Counted from the stretch's first letter, positions 35,835 to 46,673 are shown. The stretch: DNA of 64,000 nucleotides from an uncultured Luteimonas sp. (GCA_938008415.1 CALLKI010000009.1:41550-105549); one strand, 5' to 3'. The notes: generated by a model from the sequence alone, not told the origin. Translations and numbers: made by a program.

Positions 35835-36605
35835 CTAGCGTTCAGCCGCCGCAATCGCGCTGATGTTCGATATGGTGAACACTCGTGCGTCAGCTCCGTC
35901 GACTGACGCTATCCCCACCCGGCTCCCAACATCATCAAGAAGCAACAAGTACTCGTTCAAGAATTCGACAATCTCATTTGTACGTGCATCAACGATTGTC
36001 GAGGTCAGGGTCAATGCAGCGCGACCACCCTGCAATAAGTCCGTGCGGGCGGTGACTTCCATCCGTTGGCCTTGAGGGAGCTTTCTCGTATAGCGATCGA
36101 CGTCGGAATCAACCAATTCATCTGTTCGTGCACGCACGACAAATTCAGTGGTCGGGTAAAAGTCGCTCCGGGATGTATGGTTTCGCATATCGAAAGGTGG
36201 CGCGCTATCGTTTGAAATTCCAAAGCTCAGCAAGACGAGAGCTAGCTCAGGAGCATCGCGCTCCAGCTGGGCGTAGCCGTCTGAATGCGCAGGCCTGGAA
36301 ATGCCATATACGAGAGCGTCTCGAATGCTGTCGGCAGCGGCTTCCAAAGGACACGAGTTCTGGTCGCCGGGAACCCCGGATACTTGCGTCTGACACCGGA
36401 CTGAACACGCTTGGCAGAGAACCAGATATCTCACCCGGTGCGCGTGGTACGAAGGCATGCCCCATGGTGGGGTCCCTTTTGAACACGACAAGCAAGCGCC
36501 GCCCTGATCATCCATCCAATAGATTCGATCGCATTCTGCGGCCGTGGAGTGGCTAAAAGCCGCAAGCATTAACGCCGCAACACCGAACAACAAATAACGA
36601 CGCAT
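35835..36605 (-). CDS. AT-richer orphan: exported cysteine-rich protein of unknown function
   Basis: 256 residues. Signal peptide 1-23 (MRRYLLFGVAALMLAAFSHS, cleavage after TAA). The mature N terminus has Cys25, CLSC (38-41), CQAC (64-67), Cys71 and Cys85, a possible zinc-ribbon or disulfide-bonded module. The C-terminal half looks beta-rich (TTEFVVRARTDELV ... ALTLTSTIVDARTNEIVEFLNEYLLLL). I recognise no family. Base composition is clearly lower in GC than all neighbours and codon use differs (many A/T third positions), a sign of transfer. AGGAGG lies 6 nt before the ATG at 36605. Lies between speE and glnB. Confidence 0.75.
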   Translation of the reverse strand: MRRYLLFGVAALMLAAFSHSTAAECDRIYWMDDQGGACLSCSKGTPPWGMPSYHAHRVRYLVLCQACSVRCQTQVSGVPGDQNSCPLEAAADSIRDALVYGISRPAHSDGYAQLERDAPELALVLLSFGISNDSAPPFDMRNHTSRSDFYPTTEFVVRARTDELVDSDVDRYTRKLPQGQRMEVTARTDLLQGGRAALTLTSTIVDARTNEIVEFLNEYLLLLDDVGSRVGIASVDGADARVFTISNISAIAAAER

Positions 36606-36690
36606 CGCAGACCTCCTGTCAGACATGTCGAACTTTGCCATATACAACTTGTTTCACCGACTGTCAACCTAAACCATTGAAACACGCGAC

Positions 36691-37044
<354 letters not shown>

Positions 37045-37103
37045 TCAGGTCGGAACAGGATAAACCGGCTTGCGGCGCGGCGCCGGCCGTGCTGTCATGC
37101 CCG

Positions 37104-37122
37104 CCCCGCGATTCGGGGTTTT
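37104..37122 (+). terminator. short hairpin with T-run upstream of ubiK
   Basis: CCCCG-CGATT-CGGGG followed by TTTT. Terminator-like, but its stem is only 5 bp and no plus-strand gene precedes it. If real it could act as an attenuator in the ubiK leader. Confidence 0.25.
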
Positions 37123-37208
37123 CCGACAGCGCGACGCGGGCGGCGCCGACGCCCTGGCCACGCGCGGGAGGGCATGCTGCCACCGGACCCCGCAGGAGCA
37201 ACAACGCC

Positions 37209-37484
37209 ATGATCGACCTCGCCCACATCGACGAACTGGCCCGCCGCCTCAGCGGCCTGGTGCCGCCCGGCCTGCGCGAAAGCCGCGAGGAGCTGCAGGA
37301 GAACTTCAAGGCCGTGCTCCAGGCCGGCCTCGCCAGGCTGGACCTGGTCACGCGCGAGGAATTCGAGGTGCAGCGCGCGGTGCTGCTGCGCACGCGCGAG
37401 AAGCTGGAGGAACTGGAGCGCACCGTGGCGCGGCTGGAAGCGCGCCTGGCCGGCCGTCCGGACGACACCTCCGCCACGCACTGA
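37209..37484 (+). CDS. ubiK: UbiK-family (DUF526/YqiC) accessory factor
   Basis: 91-residue coiled-coil protein of the BMFP/UbiK family, which helps the aerobic ubiquinone-synthesis (Ubi) complex in enterobacteria. The family signature is plain: an amphipathic N-terminal helix (IDELARRLSGLVPPG), DLVTREEFEVQRAVL and a leucine-rich C-terminal coiled coil (REKLEELERTVARLEARL). AGGAG lies 9 nt before the ATG. comM starts 12 bp downstream, so they are probably cotranscribed, a common pairing in this group. Confidence 0.9.
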   Translation: MIDLAHIDELARRLSGLVPPGLRESREELQENFKAVLQAGLARLDLVTREEFEVQRAVLLRTREKLEELERTVARLEARLAGRPDDTSATH

Positions 37485-37496
37485 GCACGCGCCGCC

Positions 37497-39008
37497 ATGG
37501 GACTTGCGCTCGTGCATGGACGCGCGAGGGCCGGGGTCCGCGCGCCCCACGTCAAGGTCGAAGTGCACCTGTCCGGCGGCCTGCCGTCCATGTCCATCGT
37601 CGGACTGCCGGAAGCCGCGGTGCGCGAGGCAAAGGACCGCGTCCGCGCCGCGATCCAGTGCGCGCAGTACGAGTTCCCCGCGCGCCGCATCACCGTCAAC
37701 CTCGCGCCCGCCGACCTGCCCAAGGGCGGCGGCCGCTTCGACCTGCCGATCGCGCTCGGCATCCTCGCCGCCAGCGGCCAGATCCCGATGGACGGGCTGG
37801 CCGGGCACGAATTCCTCGGCGAGCTGGGCCTGACCGGCGAGCTGCGCCCGGTGGACGGCGTGCTGCCGGCCGCGCTCGCCTGCGCCGGGGCCGGGCGCAC
37901 CCTGGTCGTGCCCGCGCAGAACGGGCCCGAGGCGGCGCTGGCCTCCGGGCTCGACGTATGCACCGCGCGCACCCTGCTCGAGGTCTGCGCGATGCTCTCG
38001 GGCCAGCGCACGCTGCCCCGGGCCGGGCCGCCCGCGATGATGCCGTCCACGGGCCCGGACCTGGCCGACGTGCGCGGGCAGGCGCATGCGCGGCGCGCGC
38101 TGGAGATCGCCGCCGCCGGCGGACACCACCTGCTGCTGGTCGGCCCACCCGGCTGCGGCAAGACCCTGCTGGCCTCGCGCCTGCCCGGCATCCTGCCGCC
38201 GGCCACCGAGGCCGAGGCGCTGGAATCGGCGGCGGTCGCCTCGGTCAGCGGGCGCGGGCTCGACCCGGCACGCTGGCGCGAACGCCCGTTCCGCGCGCCG
38301 CACCACACCGCCAGCGCGGTGGCCCTGATCGGCGGCGGCGCCGACCCGCGCCCGGGCGAGGTCTCGCTCGCGCACAACGGCGTGCTGTTCCTCGACGAGC
38401 TGCCGGAATGGGACCGGCGCGCGCTGGAGGTGCTGCGCGAGCCGCTGGAATCGGGCGTGGTCACGATCTCGCGCGCGGCGCGGCAATGCGAGTTCCCGGC
38501 GCGGTTCCAGCTGGTGGCGGCGATGAACCCCTGCCCCTGCGGCTGGGCCGGCGATCCTTCCGGCCGCTGCCGCTGCCCGGCGGATGCCATCGCGCGCTAC
38601 CGCGCGCGCATCTCCGGCCCGCTGCTGGACCGCATCGACCTGCAGGTGGAGATGCCGCGGCTGTCGCCGGCGGAACTGCGCACCGGCACGCCACCCGGCG
38701 AATCCAGCGCCGGGGTCCGCGCCCGGGTCGAGCGCGCGCGCGCCATCCAGCAGGCGCGCGGCATGCTCAACGCCCGCCTGCCGCAGCCGCACGACCAGCC
38801 CTGCTGCCGGCTCGCGCCGAAGGACCAGGCCCTGCTCGAGCGTGCGATGGACGCGCTGCAGCTGTCGGCGCGCTCGATGCACCGCATCCTGCGCGTGGCC
38901 CGCACCATCGCCGACCTCGACGGCAGCGAGGCCATCGCCACCACGCACCTCGCCGAGGCGCTGGGCTTCCGGGCGGGCGGGCAGGGACTGGCCCAGGCCG
39001 CCGCCTGA
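37497..39008 (+). CDS. comM: ComM/YifB-type Mg-chelatase-like AAA+ ATPase
   Basis: Hexameric DNA helicase that promotes branch migration during natural transformation (shown for Vibrio and Acinetobacter ComM). 503 residues: N-terminal lon-like domain (1-180, GLPEAAVREAKDRVRAA), Walker A GPPGCGKT (216-223), Walker B VLFLDELPEW, a cysteine cluster CPCGWAGDPSGRCRCP typical of the family, and the C-terminal Mg_chelatase_C. All motifs are intact. It suggests, but does not prove, competence of the host. Confidence 0.95.
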   Translation: MGLALVHGRARAGVRAPHVKVEVHLSGGLPSMSIVGLPEAAVREAKDRVRAAIQCAQYEFPARRITVNLAPADLPKGGGRFDLPIALGILAASGQIPMDGLAGHEFLGELGLTGELRPVDGVLPAALACAGAGRTLVVPAQNGPEAALASGLDVCTARTLLEVCAMLSGQRTLPRAGPPAMMPSTGPDLADVRGQAHARRALEIAAAGGHHLLLVGPPGCGKTLLASRLPGILPPATEAEALESAAVASVSGRGLDPARWRERPFRAPHHTASAVALIGGGADPRPGEVSLAHNGVLFLDELPEWDRRALEVLREPLESGVVTISRAARQCEFPARFQLVAAMNPCPCGWAGDPSGRCRCPADAIARYRARISGPLLDRIDLQVEMPRLSPAELRTGTPPGESSAGVRARVERARAIQQARGMLNARLPQPHDQPCCRLAPKDQALLERAMDALQLSARSMHRILRVARTIADLDGSEAIATTHLAEALGFRAGGQGLAQAAA

Positions 39009-39087
39009 GCCGCGGCGCGGGCGCGCATGACGCAACCCTGCGTCGCGCTGCCGTATCCTCGGGGGTTTCCACCCGACGGAGATCCCC

Positions 39088-41160
39088 ATGCGCCGCCTCC
39101 TGCTCGCGTCCGCCATCAGCCTCGTCCTGGGAGCCTGCGCGGACCGGAACGCGCCCGCGGACACCGCCGCCGCGCCGGCCTCGATCGACGGGGTCGAGCT
39201 GATCCCGCGCGACGCGCTGTTCGGCAACCCCGAGCGCTCCAACGTGCAGCTCAGCCCGGACGGCCGCTGGCTGAGCTGGCTGGCGCCGCTGGAAGGCACG
39301 CTCAACGTCTGGGTCGCGCCCGCCGGCGACCCGTCGCAGGCGCGCGCCGTCACCCGGGACACCGGCCGCGGCATCCGACGCTATTTCTGGTCGTACCACC
39401 CGGGCACGCTGCTCTACCTGCGCGACACCGGCGGCGACGAGGACTTCCATCTCTACGCGGTCAGCCTCGATTCGGGCGAAAGCCGGGACCTGACGCCGTA
39501 CCCGAAGACCACCGCGCAGGTGGTGGCCGCGAGCGACCGCCATCCGGACACCGTGCTGGTCGCCATGAACGACCGCGACCCGCAGTGGCACGACCTGTAC
39601 GCGGTGGATCTGGCCACCGGCGCACGCCGGCTGGTCGAAAGGAACACCGGCAACATCGCCGGCTGGCTGGCCGACGCGGACTACAACCTGCGCTTCGCCG
39701 TTCGCGCGCGGCCCGACGGCGGCCAGGACCTGCTGCGCCGCGCCGGCGACGGCTGGGAGGAGTTCGACTCGATCCCCTACGAGGACGCCATGACCACGGG
39801 ACCGGCCGGCCTGACCGACGACGGCTCGATCCTGTACATGAGCGATTCGCGCGGCCGCAACACCGCCGCGCTGTTCGCCGTGGACACCGCCACCGGCGAG
39901 CACACCCTGCTGCACGAGGACGCGCGCGCCGACATCGGCGGCGGCCTGTCCGATCCGGCGACCGGCCGGCTGCAGGCGGTCTCGGTCAACTACCTGCGCG
40001 AGGAATGGGTCGCGCTGGACGACGCCATCCGCGCCGACCTCGGGCGGCTGGCCGCGATCGGCCCGGGCGAGGCCTCGGTCAACTCCCGCACGCTCGACGA
40101 CCGCACCTGGATCGTCGCCTACTCCGCCGCGGAATCGCCGGTGGAGTACTACCGCTACGATCGCGACGGCCAGGGCGGCGGCAGCCTCACCCGCCTGTTC
40201 TCGGGGCGCCCGGCGCTGGAAGGCAAGCCGCTGGTGCCGCAGTGGCCGCTGGAACTGAAGTCGCGCGACGGCCTGACCCTGGTCAGCTACCTCACCCTGC
40301 CGCCGCACGCCGACCCGGACCGCGACGGCAAGGCCGACAGGCCGGTGCCGATGGTGCTGCTGGTGCACGGCGGCCCGTGGGCGCGCGACAGCTACGGCTA
40401 CAACAGCTACGACCAGTGGCTGGCCAACCGCGGCTACGCGGTGCTGCAGGTGAACTACCGCGGCTCGACCGGCTTCGGCAAGGAGTTCACCAGCGCCGGC
40501 GACGGCGAATGGGCCGGCAGGATGCACGACGACCTGATCGACGCCGTGCAGTGGGCGGTCCAGTCGGGCGTCACCACCGCCGACAAGGTCGCGATCATGG
40601 GCGGCAGCTATGGCGGCTATGCCACGCTGGTCGGCCTGACCTTCACCCCCGACATCTTCGCCTGCGGCGTGGACATCGTCGGCCCGTCCAACCTCAACAC
40701 CCTGCTGGCCACGGTGCCGCCGTACTGGGCCAGCTTCTACGAGCAGCTGGTGCGGCGCATGGGCGACCCGCGGACCGAGGAAGGCCGCGCCTGGCTGACC
40801 GAACGCTCGCCACTGACGCGCGTGGATGCCATCCGCAGGCCCCTGCTGATCGGCCAGGGCGCCAACGACCCGCGAGTGAAGCAGGCCGAGAGCGACCAGA
40901 TCGTCGAGGCGATGACGGCGAAGAACATCCCGGTCACCTACGTGCTGTTCCCCGACGAGGGCCACGGCTTCGCGCGGCCCGAGAACAGCAAGGCCTTCAA
41001 CGCGGTGGCCGAGGGCTTCCTCGCCACCTGCCTGGGTGGCCGCGCCGAACCGATCGGCGGCGACTTCGCCGGCTCGAGCATCCAGGTGCCGGTTGGCGCC
41101 GAGCACGTCACTGGCCTGGCCGATGCGCTCCAGGCGCACGCGCCGGACGTGCGCCACTGA
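39088..41160 (+). CDS. S9-family (prolyl oligopeptidase/DPP-like) peptidase lipoprotein
   Basis: 690-residue exported serine peptidase. Lipobox LVLGAC puts the lipid on Cys17. A beta-propeller spans about 40-390 and an alpha/beta-hydrolase domain about 400-655. The triad is Ser507 (GGSYGGY), Asp594 (GANDPRVK) and His626 (EGHGF). Substrate preference (dipeptidyl, acylaminoacyl or oligopeptidase) cannot be told. The protein ends in a 30-residue tail beyond the usual domain. CGGAG upstream supports the ATG at 39088. It fits the peptide-scavenging flavour of this genome region. Confidence 0.93.
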   Translation: MRRLLLASAISLVLGACADRNAPADTAAAPASIDGVELIPRDALFGNPERSNVQLSPDGRWLSWLAPLEGTLNVWVAPAGDPSQARAVTRDTGRGIRRYFWSYHPGTLLYLRDTGGDEDFHLYAVSLDSGESRDLTPYPKTTAQVVAASDRHPDTVLVAMNDRDPQWHDLYAVDLATGARRLVERNTGNIAGWLADADYNLRFAVRARPDGGQDLLRRAGDGWEEFDSIPYEDAMTTGPAGLTDDGSILYMSDSRGRNTAALFAVDTATGEHTLLHEDARADIGGGLSDPATGRLQAVSVNYLREEWVALDDAIRADLGRLAAIGPGEASVNSRTLDDRTWIVAYSAAESPVEYYRYDRDGQGGGSLTRLFSGRPALEGKPLVPQWPLELKSRDGLTLVSYLTLPPHADPDRDGKADRPVPMVLLVHGGPWARDSYGYNSYDQWLANRGYAVLQVNYRGSTGFGKEFTSAGDGEWAGRMHDDLIDAVQWAVQSGVTTADKVAIMGGSYGGYATLVGLTFTPDIFACGVDIVGPSNLNTLLATVPPYWASFYEQLVRRMGDPRTEEGRAWLTERSPLTRVDAIRRPLLIGQGANDPRVKQAESDQIVEAMTAKNIPVTYVLFPDEGHGFARPENSKAFNAVAEGFLATCLGGRAEPIGGDFAGSSIQVPVGAEHVTGLADALQAHAPDVRH

Positions 41161-41183
41161 CGCAGGCACCGCGTTGCACACGC

Positions 41184-41210
41184 CCGCCCCGGCCCCCGCG
41201 GCCGGGGCGG
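41184..41210. terminator. GC-rich hairpin between the S9 peptidase and MATE genes
   Basis: A perfect 10-bp stem (CCGCCCCGGC with GCCGGGGCGG, 7-nt loop) without a T-tract. It may partly separate the two transcripts. Confidence 0.35.
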
Positions 41211-41216
41211 CATCAT
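41211..41216 (+). promoter_or_regulatory. -10-like CATCAT before the MATE gene
   Basis: CATCAT ends 6 nt before the ATG at 41223, directly after the hairpin. Weak match, listed for the recurring spacing. Confidence 0.3.
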
Positions 41217-41222
41217 GTGGGA

Positions 41223-42557
41223 ATGAACGCATCCACCCCGCCGCTGACCCGCGCCGCGGTCCTGCGCCAGGCCTGGCCGGTCATCCTCGCCAACGCCGCG
41301 GTGCCATTGCCGGGACTGGTGGATACCGCCGTGATCGGCCGCTACGGCGATGCCACCGGGCTCGGCGGGCTGGCGCTCGGTGCGCTGCTGTTCAATTTCC
41401 TCTACTGGAGCCTCGGCTTCCTGCGCATGGGCACCACCGGCTTCGTGGCGCAGGCCGCGGGGGCCGGCGACGGGCAGGAAGTGCGTGCCGCGTTCGCGCG
41501 CGCGGTGCTGCTTGCCGTGGCGCTCGGCGGCCTGCTGTTCGCGCTGCAGGGGCCGCTGCGCACGCTGTACCTGGCGCTGATGGGCGGCAGCGACGCGGTC
41601 CAGGCCGCGACCGCCGGCTACTTCCACGCCCGCATCTGGGGCGCGCCCGCGGCGCTGGCGGTGTTCGCCTGCAACGGCCTGCTGGTCGGCCTCGGCCGCA
41701 GCCGTGAACTGCTGGCGGTGCAACTGCTGCTCAACGGGCTCAACGCCGCGCTCGATGTCTGGTTCGCGGGCATGCTGGGCCTTGGCGTGCGCGGCATCGG
41801 CCTGGGCACCGCACTCGCCGAATGGACGACCTGCTGCGTGGCGCTGCTCGTCGCGTGGCGGATCCTGCGCGGGCACCACCGCGACGCGGAGCCTTTCCTG
41901 TCGTGGCCGCGCATCGTGGACCCGGCCAGGCTGCGCGCGACGCTCGCGGCCAACGGCGACATCCTGCTGCGCACCCTGTGCCTGCTCGGCGGCTTCGCCT
42001 GGTTCACGCACGCGGGCGCCGGCTTCGGCGACGTGGTCCTGGCCGCCAACCACATCCTGCTGCAACTGGTGTCCTTCAGCGCGTTCTTCCTCGACGGCTT
42101 CGCCTTCGTCGCCGAGGCCCACGCCGGCGCGGCCTGGGGCGCGCGCAGCCGCGAACGCTTCCGCCACGCGGTGCGGCTGACCAGCGAACCGGCCGCCGTC
42201 ACCGCCCTGCTGCTGGCGTTGTCAGTGCTGCTGCTCGGCCGCCCGGTGGTCGAAACCCTCACCACCCTGCCCGCGGTGCGCGGGGCCGCCCTGCTCCACC
42301 TGCCCTGGGCCGCGCTCTACGTGCTGGTCTCGGTGGCCGCGTTCCAGCTCGACGGCATCTTCATCGGCACCACCCGCACCCGCGAGATGCGCAACGCCTC
42401 GGCGGCCTCGCTGGCGGTGTTCCTGCTCGCCGCCTGGCCGCTTGCCGCGGCCTGGGGCAACCACGGCCTGTGGCTGGCCTTCGTGCTCTACGTCATCGCC
42501 CGCGCCGCCACGCTGTGGCCGTATTTCCGGCGGATGGAACCGGGGCCCGCGGCCTGA
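41223..42557 (+). CDS. MATE-family efflux transporter, DinF-like
   Basis: 444-residue inner-membrane antiporter with about 12 hydrophobic segments and two related halves. Family marks: PLPGLVDTAVIGRYG in TM1, GTTGFVAQAAGAGD after TM2, LLNGLNAALDVWF in TM5 and the conserved GI.LGTA..EW segment. The lack of the NorM Asp/Glu pattern and the overall sequence place it with the DinF subfamily. Substrate unknown. No lexA box was recognised upstream. Confidence 0.9.
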   Translation: MNASTPPLTRAAVLRQAWPVILANAAVPLPGLVDTAVIGRYGDATGLGGLALGALLFNFLYWSLGFLRMGTTGFVAQAAGAGDGQEVRAAFARAVLLAVALGGLLFALQGPLRTLYLALMGGSDAVQAATAGYFHARIWGAPAALAVFACNGLLVGLGRSRELLAVQLLLNGLNAALDVWFAGMLGLGVRGIGLGTALAEWTTCCVALLVAWRILRGHHRDAEPFLSWPRIVDPARLRATLAANGDILLRTLCLLGGFAWFTHAGAGFGDVVLAANHILLQLVSFSAFFLDGFAFVAEAHAGAAWGARSRERFRHAVRLTSEPAAVTALLLALSVLLLGRPVVETLTTLPAVRGAALLHLPWAALYVLVSVAAFQLDGIFIGTTRTREMRNASAASLAVFLLAAWPLAAAWGNHGLWLAFVLYVIARAATLWPYFRRMEPGPAA

Positions 42558-42571
42558 CGCCGCGGGCCCCG
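42541..42571. terminator. bidirectional hairpin between MATE and aceA
   Basis: A 13-bp perfect stem (CGGGGCCCGCGGC with its complement, 5-nt loop) overlaps the MATE stop codon and lies between convergent genes. It has no T-run, so any termination would rely on the very stable stem. Confidence 0.45.
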
Positions 42572-42598
42572 CGCGGTTCCTTCCGCGCCGCGCCCGGC

Positions 42599-43900
<1,302 letters not shown>

Positions 43901-43940
43901 GGCGTGTTCTCCGGGAAATCCTCAGGGACGGTGGGCGGGA

Positions 43941-45563
43941 TCAGGGCAGGCGCTCGTAGGCCGGCAGGGTGAGGAAGTCGGCGAGCGTGTCGGCGCGGGC
44001 GAGCTCCTCGAGCATCGCGATCGCCTCCGGCACGCGCGCCGCGCCCGGGATGGGCTGGCCGGCCAGGCGCGAGGGCAGGTTGAGCAGGGCGCTCTCGAAC
44101 AGCGCGTCGTCGATCGCGGTGCCGTCGTCCAGGTGCAGCGGGCCGCGGCCGCCGTCGGCGGCGTGCAGCCACTGCCACAGCTGCGCGCGCGAGATCTCGG
44201 CGGTGGCGGCATCCTCCATCAGCCAGTGGATCGGCACGCAGCCGTTGCCGTCGAGCCAGGCGGCGAGGTAGCGCACGCACACCTCGACGTTGTTCTCGAA
44301 CCCGGCGCGGGTGATCGAGCCCAGCGACGGCCGGATCAGGTCGTCGCGGGTGACGATGACCTCCTCGCGGGTGACGTGGTGCTGGTGCGGGCCCGGCATG
44401 CGCTCGTCGAACACCGCGCGCGCCACCGGCACCAGCGCGGGATGCGCCACCCAGGTGCCGTCATGCCCGGCGGTGACCTCGCGCAGCTTGTCGGCGCGCA
44501 CCTTCGCCAGCGCCTGGGCGTTGGCCACGGGATCGTTGCTGATCGGGATCTGCGCGGCCATGCCGCCCATCGCATGCGCGCCGCGCCGGTGGCAGGTCTG
44601 GATCAGCAGCTCCGAGTACGCGCGCAGGAACGGCTGGGTCATGCCCACCTGCGCGCGTTCCGGCAGCACGCGGTCGCGATGGCGGCGGAAGGTCTTGATG
44701 TAGGAGAAGATGTAGTCCCAGCGGCCGCAGTTGAGGCCGGCGACGCGGTCGCGGAGGACGTACAGGATCTCGTCCATCTCGAACACCGCAGGCAGCGTCT
44801 CGATCAGCACGGTGACCTTGATCTGCCCGTGCGGCAGGCCGAGCTCCTGCTCGATGTGCGACAGCACGTCCTCCCACAGCGCGGCCTCCTCCATGCACTG
44901 CAGCTTGGGCAGGTACAGGTACGGGCCGCGGTCTTTGCGGGCGAGCGCGGCGGCGTTGTGGAAGCAGAACAGGCCGGCGTCGAACAGCGCGCCGGACATG
45001 CGCTGGCCGTCCACCAGCACGTGCTTCTCGTCCAGGTGCCAGCCGCGCGGGCGCACGATCAGCACCGCACGCCCCTCCTCGGGCTTGAGCTCGTAGCGCT
45101 TGCCGTTGGGCGCGGTGAAGGCCAGCGTGCCCGCGACCGCCTCGCGCAGCGCGCGCTGGCCGGTGACCAGGTTGTCCCAGGTCGGCGAGGTCGCGTCCTC
45201 GAAGTCGGCCATGTAGCAGTTCGCACCGGAGTTGAGCGCGTTGATGACCATCTTCGGGTCCACCGGGCCGGTGATCTCGACCCGGCGGTCGAGCAGCGCC
45301 TTCGGCAGCTTCGCCACGTGCCAGTCGGACTCGCGGATCCGGCGGGTGTCGTCGCGGAAACCGGGCAGCGCCCCGGCGTCGAATTCCGCCTGGCGGCGGG
45401 CCCTGGCGGCGAGCCGGGCCTGGCGCGCGGGTTCGAAGCGGCGGTGCAGGCCGGCGAGGAACGCGGCCGCCGCCGGGGTGATCAGGTCGGCCGGGACCCC
45501 GCCCGTGAGCCGGATGCCGTCGGTGGAGGGGCCGGCCTGCTTTTCCTGGAGGACTGCGGACAT
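43941..45563 (-). CDS. aceB: malate synthase A
   Basis: Condenses glyoxylate with acetyl-CoA to malate. 540 residues, matching the MSA class rather than the longer GlcB. Seen: MADFEDATSPTW, VLIVRPRGWHLDEKH, VLIETLPAVFEMDEILY, GLNCGRWDYIFS and GAHAMGGMAAQIP. AGGAG lies 7 nt before the ATG. First gene of aceB-aceA, divergent from a CysB-like regulator; promoter elements are visible at 45618-45645. Confidence 0.97.
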   Translation of the reverse strand: MSAVLQEKQAGPSTDGIRLTGGVPADLITPAAAAFLAGLHRRFEPARQARLAARARRQAEFDAGALPGFRDDTRRIRESDWHVAKLPKALLDRRVEITGPVDPKMVINALNSGANCYMADFEDATSPTWDNLVTGQRALREAVAGTLAFTAPNGKRYELKPEEGRAVLIVRPRGWHLDEKHVLVDGQRMSGALFDAGLFCFHNAAALARKDRGPYLYLPKLQCMEEAALWEDVLSHIEQELGLPHGQIKVTVLIETLPAVFEMDEILYVLRDRVAGLNCGRWDYIFSYIKTFRRHRDRVLPERAQVGMTQPFLRAYSELLIQTCHRRGAHAMGGMAAQIPISNDPVANAQALAKVRADKLREVTAGHDGTWVAHPALVPVARAVFDERMPGPHQHHVTREEVIVTRDDLIRPSLGSITRAGFENNVEVCVRYLAAWLDGNGCVPIHWLMEDAATAEISRAQLWQWLHAADGGRGPLHLDDGTAIDDALFESALLNLPSRLAGQPIPGAARVPEAIAMLEELARADTLADFLTLPAYERLP

Positions 45564-45617
45564 GGTGCTGCTCCTGCATCGTCGATATTGCGGTGCAACA
45601 CCACCCTCTCTCCAACC

Positions 45618-45645
45618 TGATTATTTGACAAACCAGTTTTATCAA
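45618..45645 (-). promoter_or_regulatory. probable aceBA promoter
   Basis: On the minus strand TTGATA (45645-45640), a 16-bp spacer and TAATCA (45623-45618). It sits in an unusually AT-rich patch and overlaps the divergent promoter of the regulator gene. Confidence 0.55.
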
Positions 45646-45653
45646 TGTAATTC
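45625..45653 (+). promoter_or_regulatory. probable promoter of the LysR gene at 45693
   Basis: Perfect -35 TTGACA (45625-45630), 17-bp spacer, then TAATTC (45648-45653). It overlaps the aceBA promoter face to face, so one bound regulator could control both. Confidence 0.5.
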
Positions 45654-45692
45654 ATAAGAACACCTAATATCCCTTTGGGAACAAGGGCTTCG

Positions 45693-46652
45693 ATGCCGGA
45701 TTCCATGCCGCGCTTCGCCTACAAGGCCGACCGGCTCAAGCCCCTGCGCGCCTTCTGCCAGACCGCCCGCCTGGGCTCGGTTTCGCGCGCGGCCGAGGCC
45801 CTGTTCGTCAGCCAGCCGGCCATCACCCTCCAGCTGCAGGCGCTGGAGCGGGAACTGGGCGAGAAGCTCTTCGAGCGCAGCGGGCGGCGGCTGGTCCCGA
45901 CCCGCGCCGGGGAAGTCCTGTACGAGCTGGCCCGGCCGCTGGTGGAGGCGATCGACACCCTGCCCACCGCCTTCCGCAGCCGGCTCAAGGGCCTGGACCC
46001 GGGCGAACTGCACATCGCCGCCAACAGCTCGACCATCCTCTACCTGCTGCCGCGGATCGTGGCCCGCTTCCGCGAACGCCACCCGGACGTGCGGCTGAGC
46101 CTGCACAACACCGTCAGCTCCGACGGCACGGACCTGCTGCGCGCCGACGCCGTGGACCTGGTGGTGGGCTCGATGCACGACGTCCCCGCCGATCTCAGCT
46201 ACGCCCCGCTGTACCGGTTCGAGCAGATGCTGGTGATGCCGCCCGGGCACCCGCTGGCCGACAAGCCCGACCTGACCCTCGCCGACATCGGCCGCCACGG
46301 ACTGATCCTGCCGCCCAGGCGCCAGATCACCTGGCGGCTGGTGGACCTGGTGTTCCAGCAGAACCGCGTGCCCTACACGGTGGCGCTGGAGGTCGGCGGC
46401 TGGGAGGTGATCAAGCAGTACGTGGCGATGGGACTGGGCATCAGCATCCTGTCCTCGATCTGCCTGAACGAGTCCGACCACGGGCGGCTGGCCGTGCGCT
46501 CCGTCGCCAACTTCTTCCCCGACCGCAGCTACGGCGTGGTGATGCGCAAGGGCAAGCTGCCCTCGCCGCAGGCGCGCGCGTTCATGGACCTGATCCAGCC
46601 GGACCTGTTCGTGCGCCGCGACTACTACGACAGCGGCCACTCGGAGCGCTGA
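45693..46652 (+). CDS. CysB-like LysR-family regulator next to aceBA
   Basis: 319-residue LysR protein. N-terminal HTH (LKPLRAFCQTARLGSVSRAAEALFVSQPAITLQLQALE, about 11-49), then an effector domain (GELHIAANSSTILYLLPRIVARF; DLVVGSMHDVPADLSYAPL; GWEVIKQYVAMGLGISILSS) that reads most like the CysB/Cbl type. The ATG at 45693 has AAGGG 5 nt upstream; an ATG at 45705 is the alternative. By position it should control the divergent aceBA operon; the inducer is unknown. Regulators of aceBA in E. coli are of another type (IclR). Confidence 0.9.
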   Translation: MPDSMPRFAYKADRLKPLRAFCQTARLGSVSRAAEALFVSQPAITLQLQALERELGEKLFERSGRRLVPTRAGEVLYELARPLVEAIDTLPTAFRSRLKGLDPGELHIAANSSTILYLLPRIVARFRERHPDVRLSLHNTVSSDGTDLLRADAVDLVVGSMHDVPADLSYAPLYRFEQMLVMPPGHPLADKPDLTLADIGRHGLILPPRRQITWRLVDLVFQQNRVPYTVALEVGGWEVIKQYVAMGLGISILSSICLNESDHGRLAVRSVANFFPDRSYGVVMRKGKLPSPQARAFMDLIQPDLFVRRDYYDSGHSER

Positions 46653-46673
46653 GGACGCGCCCCGGGGACGCGG

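Noticed and set aside
36128..36556. 142-codon plus-strand frame within the low-GC orphan
   Set aside because: The opposite strand has a signal peptide, a strong ribosome-binding site and a patterned protein; this frame has none of these.
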